Assembly (NCBI RefSeq): GCF_047675955.1 | Contig: NC_132923.1 | Span: 87,765,637-87,829,636 of the forward strand | Origin: Chlorocebus sabaeus | Lineage: Eukaryota > Chordata > Mammalia > Primates > Cercopithecidae | DNA: 64,000 nt | Reading direction: 5' to 3' | Shown here: positions 57,666-64,000 of the stretch, one piece after another | How the letters are laid out: each line of letters begins with the position of its first letter | Position numbering within the stretch: the stretch's first letter is position 1 | Position numbers and translations under genes: made by a program | The notes under the pieces: model-generated | The model's input: the letters and a program-made list of their open reading frames with translations, nothing else | Told to the model about the DNA's origin: nothing | Database searches by the model: none

Positions 57666-58304
57666 TGCTCTCTGATTGAATGAATGAATGCATTTATGAA
57701 ATTAACTTGAATTTTCTACATTTTTGCTATTTGTTTGCTTGATGAAACTACTTAGGATAAGGTTTTTTTCCCCATAATTTTGCTTTGTTGCTTTGTACAA
57801 TAATCTTATTTAACTCTGAGAAATGAGCAAGGTCCAGATGTCCCTTGTGGGATGCCTATTTGTCCGTGAGCACTTACTAATATCTCCATACCAGTTGAGT
57901 GTCTCCCCTAGAAACTCCTTGTCCTTGTTTCCCTTTGAGGATCCATAAACCTGGAAGCAGCTGCCAAGTCAAAAGCCTAACAGAACAGACTATTCTCAAC
58001 CTCTTTTTTTCAGCCCTCCAGGAGGTTGCTGTCTGCACCATTGTTTACCCATAATTGGGACAATTTATCTAGATGGCAACATTAAATGGGATTGTAGGGT
58101 TTTTTTAAGTATTAGAATGTTCTTGGCTTTCATATGACTATGAAGGAAGAGTTAAAATTTGTTACTATGTTGAAAGCAACTTCAGTCTCAGGAATGTCAT
58201 TTTTGATGAGTAACTTGGTCCCAAAATAACATCTGTACAACTGATCATGCTTATATTTCAAAATTTTAAAAAACCTCACCTACACAGGTAAGCAAATGCA
58301 TTTG
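57666..58304. other. Unassigned DNA
   Basis: No repeat or gene recognised. Confidence 0.4.
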
Positions 58305-58646
58305 TTTTTTTTACCCTGTCACTCTCTTGTAAAACCCTGTTTTAATTCCTTAGTTGGCACCACAGCCCTGTCACCTGGCTCCTACCCACTTCTCCAGTCT
58401 TATTCTCTACTCCTTCTCCCTTGTACTTACCCGACAGTCCTAGTGAACTACTTGTTGGGTCCCAAACACACCTCTCTGCCTTTTCAATATGTCACCTCTT
58501 CTACCAGAAGGTTCTTCACCGTTTATCTACCCAGTGAGCTCTTTGTCATGCTTCAAAACCTTGATCTGTTATCAACACTTCTCCAGAGTTCTCCTTGGCT
58601 CCCACCCTCACCCCAAGATGAAGTTGATCGCTCTTCTGTGTGCACA

Positions 58647-58693
<47 letters not shown>

Positions 58694-59030
58694 AGACAGA
58701 GTTTCGCTCTTGTCCAGGCTGGTATGCAATGGCACGATCTTGGCTCACTGCAACCTCTGCCTCCTGGATTCAAGCAATTCTCCTGTGTCAGCCTCCGGAT
58801 TAGCTGATTATGGTAGTAGATTCCATGCATGCACTACCATGCCCAGCTAATTTATGTATTTTTAGTAGAGCCAGGGTTTCACCATGTTGGTCAGTCTGGT
58901 CTCGAACCCCTGACCTCAGGTAATCCACCTGCCTCGGCTTCCCAAAGTGCTGGGATTACATGCATGAGCCACCACACCTGACTGCACACACTTTTTGTTA
59001 TTGCATCTATCATCCTGTTTTATATTTGTT
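58305..59030 (+). mobile_element. LINE-2 (L2), sense, split by Alu
   Basis: The left piece (ccttttcaatatgtcacctc, taccagaaggttcttcaccg) and a short right piece (58983-59030) flank an antisense AluS. A 132-codon frame here runs through the poly-T of the Alu and is not a gene. Confidence 0.55.
58649..58982 (-). mobile_element. AluS, antisense, with a 44-T tail and an internal inverted repeat
   Basis: A pure run of 44 T (58649-58692) is followed by an AluS-like body (cactgcaacctctgcctcct, ccaccacacctgac end). The target text tgcacaca occurs just before the tail (58641-58648) and just after the end (58983-58990). At 58810-58840 the arms atggtagt and actaccat replace the normal Alu wording. Confidence 0.9.
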
Positions 59031-59034
59031 TGAT

Positions 59035-59270
59035 ATATAGTCAGATGTCCTGAGCTTGAATTCCAGCTATGGCACTCACTATTGAAAAACCTGTATATGG
59101 TACATACGTTTTTTGCTTCTCAATTTTTTTTCCTCTACGTAATAAGGATAAATTGCAGAAGTGAGGATAATGACAAACCTATCTCACAGGGTTATTTTGA
59201 GAAATAAATGAGTTTCACCCATAAAGTCCTTAGAACATGTATAAAATGTATAGAATACACTTGACAAATA
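59035..59270 (+). mobile_element. MIR SINE, sense
   Basis: The segments cttgaattccagctatggca, aacctatctcacagggttat and tttgagaaataaatgagttt follow MIR order. Confidence 0.65.
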
Positions 59271-59772
59271 TTCCCTATCATGTGCAGAAATAGATAAGAA
59301 GGAATCAGAGTTAACTCAGATTTCTATTAAATAATACAGGAAAATGATTAGGAAGCATGGGAAGATAACTAAGGCCCAGGCCTCACAACAAAATACACAG
59401 ATGTTCGTGATTGTATTCTTGTGTTGCTATGTCTATGACTGAAGGAAATCAAACAAATCCAAAGGACCTTGAGTGAGCTTATCCATGTTTTATATCCTTG
59501 AACATTCACAGCTTTGGTACTAGAACAGGACCAATTTGTAGGAATTACCAGCACCAATGCATTGGCATTACCAGAGGTCAGATTTAATCTCAGCCTTGAG
59601 ATAATCTTTCTAATATTTCAAGCTGCTCAAATATGAAACAGGCTTTCTAGGGAGGTAATGAGCTCCCATTACTCTATGCATTCAAATAGAATATTAGCAG
59701 CTACTTGAGGGCTCAGATATTATATTTATAGTAAGTTCAAACATAGAGTGGTTAGTTAAAGCAGGTGGACTT
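59271..59772. other. Unassigned DNA
   Basis: No repeat or gene recognised. Confidence 0.4.
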
Positions 59773-59784
59773 CAGATTACTTTC

Positions 59785-59815
<31 letters not shown>

Positions 59816-60103
59816 TTTTTGAGACGGAATCTCGCTCTGTCGCCCAGGCTGGAGTGTAGTGACTGGATCTCGGCTCACTGCAAGCTCCGTCTCCCGGGTT
59901 TATGCCATTCTCATGCCTCAGCCTCCCCAGTAGCTGGGACTACAGGTGCCCGCCACCATGCCCGGGTAGTTTTTTGTATTTTTTTAGTAGAGACAGGGTT
60001 TCACCATGTCAGCCAGGATGGTCTCGATCTCCTGACCTCGTGATCCGCCCGTCTCGGCCTCCCAAAGTGCTGGGATTACAGGCTTGAGCCACCGCGCCCG
60101 GCC
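59785..60103 (-). mobile_element. AluY, antisense, full length
   Basis: A T-rich tail is followed by an AluY body (gcaagctccgtctcccgg, gtcagccaggatggtctcga, gtgatccgcccgtctcggc) ending CCGCGCCCGGCC. The 12-bp target duplication cagattactttc lies at 59773-59784 and 60104-60115. Confidence 0.93.
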
Positions 60104-60171
60104 CAGATTACTTTCAACTGTATATATATTTCTTATTTATTTTTTAAACACTAATTCCAATCACCATCAAT

Positions 60172-60298
60172 TTTTTTTAAGAAATGAGACCTGTCTATGC
60201 TGTCCAGGCTGGCCTCGAACTCCTGGGCTCAAGCAATCCTCCTGCCTCATCCTCCCAAGTAACTGTGACAACAGATACTGGCCACCAAGCCCAGCTCA
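60172..60298 (-). mobile_element. Alu monomer (FLAM-like), antisense
   Basis: One arm only: ccaggctggcctcgaactcc, tgggctcaagcaatcctcct and catcctcccaagtaactgtg. The size and lack of a second arm fit a fossil left monomer or a half AluJ. Confidence 0.75.
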
Positions 60299-60319
60299 CC
60301 TGTCTCCATATTTTTAAAT

Positions 60320-61229
60320 ATGTGTGTTTTAGTTTATAATTCTGAAGTTCTAAGTTTCTGTGTTTCCTTAAATCTGTAACTCTGTGATTCTGTGACTTCA
60401 TTGGATTAACTGTCAGTTCCCTGGATGATGTTTGGCAGCAATCTGGCTCTCTATTTTATGACAATAGCTTTGGAGGCTGTTGGGAATTTTTCCATACTGA
60501 GCATCAAGCCAATTTAAAAAGTGGTTTCTGAGGAAGGCATTCATTCAGGACCTTTACTAAATGCTCTCACAGCTCTTTTCCATGCTATATTTTTAGCTCC
60601 TATAGCCATTTAAGTTGAACATAATTAGAGGAAAACAAAAGCTAAAGCAAAAAAGCAACGTCTCAGCATATTTTCAAGGAATGAATAGAGCTGAAGAGAA
60701 GCAGCTGCCCAATGCTGCACTTATATTTATAATCTACCTGGGGACCGTCTGACAGAGCTAAGTCAGGCTTAGTTGAAAGGAAGGAAAAAATAACATGTAA
60801 TATTTGTATCACCTTCCTAAGTAATCATCTATAATACTACAGACATGATAAATACTACAGAGATAAAGCTATTATATACAGAATGAACTGGTTAAAACTC
60901 TATTGTATGTTAGGAGGATAGATCTCATGTTAAGGGTTGTTACCTCAGTAAAATAAAAATTTAAAGAATGAATTTTAACTCATGAAACCTCTGTTGTATA
61001 TAAAATTGGGAAGTATCATAATCAACCCTTGTAATTGCCATTCAAATCTTTATATCCAAGTAAATGATAGTTTCTTGAACCTAGGTTGTTTGCCTTAAAA
61101 TCCAGTGTCTTTCCTTACATTATATATCCCTGCCAGTACAAACTTATCTGAACTTATTCTCTTCAGTAAATCAAATGCACATTTGATCACTTAAGTTCCC
61201 CCCAAATTAAAAAATAATAATAATAAAAC
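60320..61229. other. Unassigned DNA
   Basis: No repeat or gene recognised over about 900 bp. Confidence 0.4.
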
Positions 61230-61560
61230 AGTTTGGTGGCTTTCAATTCTTCAAAGATTAAATATTTTGGATTATTTTCCTGCTTCCCTTTTCCCCACCC
61301 TATCCAAATCTCTGTTATAGGTTCTCATATATTTGTACCTTATCACTTATCACTGTATATTTAAGCCTTATTTACTATTAAATTTTTCAACTGCATATGT
61401 GATTTTTTCATCAATGTCTATCTCCCCAATAGACTGGAAGCATCTGAGGGTAGGGAACATGTCTGTTTTTACTTCTTCTATATTCTAATTCCTTAGAACA
61501 ACTTAAACATAGCAGGCACATGATACATATTTGTTGAAATAGTGAATAAAATGAATTAAT
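61230..61560 (+). mobile_element. LINE-2 (L2) 3' end, sense
   Basis: The segments caatagactggaagcatctg, gagggtagggaacatgtctg, tagcaggcacatgatacata and tttgttgaaatagtgaataa follow the L2 3' order. Confidence 0.75.
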
Positions 61561-62095
61561 GAGTAATGTTTTAGAATATTCCGTGTTACAAGATTTTAAA
61601 AATTACAGTTTTAGGATACAGGTCAATTATTTGAGGAGAAGTAGAGATACTAATTTAGAGTTAAGTGGATATTTATACACATAGAAAGTGTGGACTATTA
61701 GTCCAGTTGAAATATAACATTTGAGTTTGGAAGGAATCAGAACAAAGTTAACAAGGGAAAGGAGAATTCATTTATGTTTTGCAGCTTTTGCCAAGCAGAA
61801 TTAAATCACTTTGAAGTTGTTCTAAATAGACCTTACACAAAGATCTCCATTTGTAAAGGGCACAGATTTGTTGTCAATTATCTTTTACTGCCAGGTATTT
61901 AATTATTTATCTTTATCTTGAGTGCACAGGTATCTTTGCTTCTTTTACTCTTTGTTCTCAAAACAAAAACAAATTTATTTTAAAGATTGAAAACATTGCA
62001 GCTGCTAATCAATGCAATTTAGCCATTGCTTTGTCGAGTGACCTTGAGATCTTGTTTAAAAGGACATATTTCTATGTGACTAGATCAGTCAGGTT
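61561..62095. other. Unassigned DNA
   Basis: No repeat or gene recognised. Confidence 0.4.
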
Positions 62096-62640
62096 CATTT
62101 AGGGAAACAAAACTACACTAAACATTTCAACAGAAGGGCTTAGTATATGGAAAATGTTACTAGAATGGAGGACTAAAGGAGGAAAAAAGGACATTACAAT
62201 AACTCAGGGACAATTGCAGGAAGCTGTTGTCACCGGAAGCATTAGGGAACAAAAGGAGCAAGTGGGAGTTATCAGGACCTAGGAGCTTAGAGAGGGACTC
62301 TGCGGCACTGGATTCAGACTTCTGAGGAGAGGGCATTGCCTGTCTGTGGCTGGTACCTCTGAGAGGACATAAAGAGGCTGGTTCTAGGAGTACCAAAAGA
62401 AGCTGGAAGCTGGACCCAACAGCTACTTCTGGGGTTTAACTCATAGAAACACAAAGCAGAAAAATAATCTCTTTTCTCCTCCTACTGCCTTCCAGTTTCT
62501 CTTTAGTTATTGGCAGAACCTAACAGGAAGACAAATAACAAAGACATCTGGGAAATGTAATTTGCAGTAACACGCAACAGAGTGAAAAGGATGGATTTAA
62601 ATGAGAGACAGTAGGTGAATAACAGACACAGTCCATCCCT
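62096..62640. mobile_element. Possible old interspersed repeat, family unknown
   Basis: The segments ggttcatttagggaaacaaa, then gggaaatgtaatttgcagta near 62550, recall an old repeat class that I have seen in mammalian DNA. I cannot assign it. Confidence 0.3.
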
Positions 62641-63549
62641 CTGGTTACTTACCTATACTCACATTTTTATACATAGTTGACCTTCCAAGCAACAAAATAT
62701 GTCAACTTCATGTTTTCACCTTATAAGATGCAACTAATTTTCATATGCATAAATATGTTCTCACCATCTCCTCAAAAGAGTAAGACACAAAGTTCCAATG
62801 GCCACTGTATCTGTTTCTAGATAAGGTCATGTTATTTATCTCTGAGCAATGGCTTTTAGTCACAGTCCCCCTTAATAATGTGTAATCTAAAGGCCAACTT
62901 GTAAAGGTAACCACCAACACTAAACTTTATATTCTGAAGAGTATGCCTTCTCAGTAAACCTTTATTGGGTTGCTTTATTTTTCCATTAACTTTTGTTATT
63001 GGGCGCAGATGTACTAAAAAGCTTTCCAGATAATCCTCTGGGTTCCAGACTAGTTTTTCTTGCTCCCATTTGTGTCACGACAACTCAATTTTCCTTAGTA
63101 ATTGGGATCAGTCACCCCAGCCAATACAGCAACATGATTCTTTGCCTGTTAGCTTACTAGCATAAGGAACTCTAAATGACCAGTAGTAGCCTTAGCTTCT
63201 ACTTCAATGGAGCCATCATTGTGGTCCCTTAGGAAATAAAACCTCCTAATCCCGCAGAGCCCAAAGTTGTGGGTATGAGAAAGAAAACTTCTGCAAATGG
63301 GTTTTCAGGTATAATATGAGAGGAGCCAATCTCATTTCCACCCTTGGGTCTCAGATGCCTATGTTCTCACTGTGTGAGAAACAGCATCATATGTTAATCA
63401 CTGTTTTAAAGCTTACATTATCTCTTGTCAGAGAACACCCCAAACTTGCAGTTTTCCAACTGGAACTGGAACTGAGACTTTATTAGATCATCTCTATGAG
63501 GTCAACTGCTTCTTGGAAATGAGGCATATATTAAAACAAATATATTTTT
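62641..63549. other. Unassigned DNA
   Basis: There is no confident feature. A short MIR-like piece may sit near 63385-63425. Confidence 0.35.
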
Positions 63550-63680
63550 TAGACACCATTTTTTATTTTACAGAGGAAGAAGCAGAGGAACAGAAAGGTT
63601 AATAAACAGTCTAAAGTCACAGAGCTTATAACTGGCACAGCCAAAATTAAAATCTAGAGTTCTGACTTGTAGAATTGTAC
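63550..63680 (-). mobile_element. MIR SINE, antisense
   Basis: The segments ttattttacagaggaagaag, cagaaaggttaataaacagt and gtcacagagcttataactgg follow reverse-complement MIR order. Confidence 0.7.
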
Positions 63681-63729
63681 TCAGTAATCATGCATTGTTA
63701 GCCTTCCTTATACTTCCTATATACTATCC

Positions 63730-64000
63730 ATGTCTGTTCATTCATCATGCATTCAAAAATGTTTATTGAGCATCTACTATGTTCCAGGCACATTAGGGAC
63801 AGTATTGGTTTAGGGACACTGTAGAAAACACTGCAGAAGAAAATCTGTGGGTTCCTAGGGATACTTTCTAGTGGAGAGACAATAAAAATATTGATAAGTG
63901 AAATATATGCAAGGTTTGTGATACATGCTGAAGAAAGGAAAAAGATAGTGAGGGTAATATAATATCTGGAAAGAGTGTGCAACTTTAGGTGGGATGGTCT
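63730..64000 (-). mobile_element. LINE-2 (L2) 3' end, antisense, cut by the window edge
   Basis: The segments catgcattcaaaaatgttta, gagcatctactatgttccag and ctagtggagagacaataaaa are the reverse-complement L2 3' end. The copy probably continues past the window. Confidence 0.72.

Noticed and set aside
58296..58694. 132-codon open frame ending in poly-phenylalanine
   Set aside because: The phenylalanine run is the translated 44-T tail of an antisense Alu.
1..64000. CRISPR arrays, tRNA genes, riboswitches, operons
   Set aside because: None of the defining patterns is present, and the repeat content shows a primate nuclear genome in which CRISPR arrays and operons are not expected.
1..64000. A previously undescribed multi-gene system
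   Set aside because: I looked on both strands for clustered non-repeat frames. Only short unrelated frames exist outside repeats, so the sequence does not support such a system.

Overview
This is non-coding primate nuclear DNA, most likely human. It carries primate-specific repeats (AluY, AluS and AluJ copies, and LINE-1 of the L1PA group) on a background of older mammalian repeats (L1M, L2, MIR, MaLR LTRs, hAT and Tigger DNA transposons). I found no host protein-coding gene, no tRNA or rRNA gene, no CpG island, no operon-like layout and no CRISPR array. All long open frames that I can identify belong to LINE-1 or are chance frames through repeats.

Layout. 0.2-2.8 kb: two old L1 3' ends, both on the minus strand. 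3-4.6 kb: L2, MIR and an old Alu. 5.0-7.0 kb: an old L1 that received a younger L1 3' end, a solitary LTR with a perfect 4-bp target duplication and an AluY, followed by a solitary MST LTR with a perfect 5-bp duplication. 7-9.8 kb: mostly unrecognised DNA, then L2. 9.9-14.0 kb: a long minus-strand L1M interrupted by another L1 3' end (itself carrying an AluJ) and by an MLT1 LTR (itself carrying a MER1-type hAT element). 14-26.6 kb: sparse repeats (AluS, L2, MIR, MLT1) and most of the window's unrecognised sequence. 26.7-27.4 kb: a 5'-truncated L1PA. 27.4-42 kb: MIR and L2, a MaLR LTR, an AluY with a 12-bp internal deletion, a Tigger element split by an Alu, two more Alus, a GGAA microsatellite and a 1.3-kb L2. 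42.2-51.8 kb: the largest structure, an L1M inserted in L2 and then itself interrupted by a 4.7-kb L1PA. 52.6-56 kb: L2 and another minus-strand L1M reaching its 5' end. 56.4-64 kb: three Alus, an Alu monomer, MIR and L2 copies, and a strong 90-nt hairpin sequence.

The parts do not work together as a pathway. The window reads as a layered insertion record: L2 and MIR first, then L1M, MaLR and DNA transposons, then L1PA and Alu. Several insertions are dated relative to one another by intact target duplications. The items most worth a second look are the imperfect inverted repeat at 56730-56819 (24-bp perfect core), two Alu copies with small palindromic rewrites, the AluY with a 12-bp deletion, and the L1PA whose ORF2 span is exactly canonical in length although its frame is broken. 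Repeat subfamily names come from recalled consensus features, not from a search, and should be treated as tentative.
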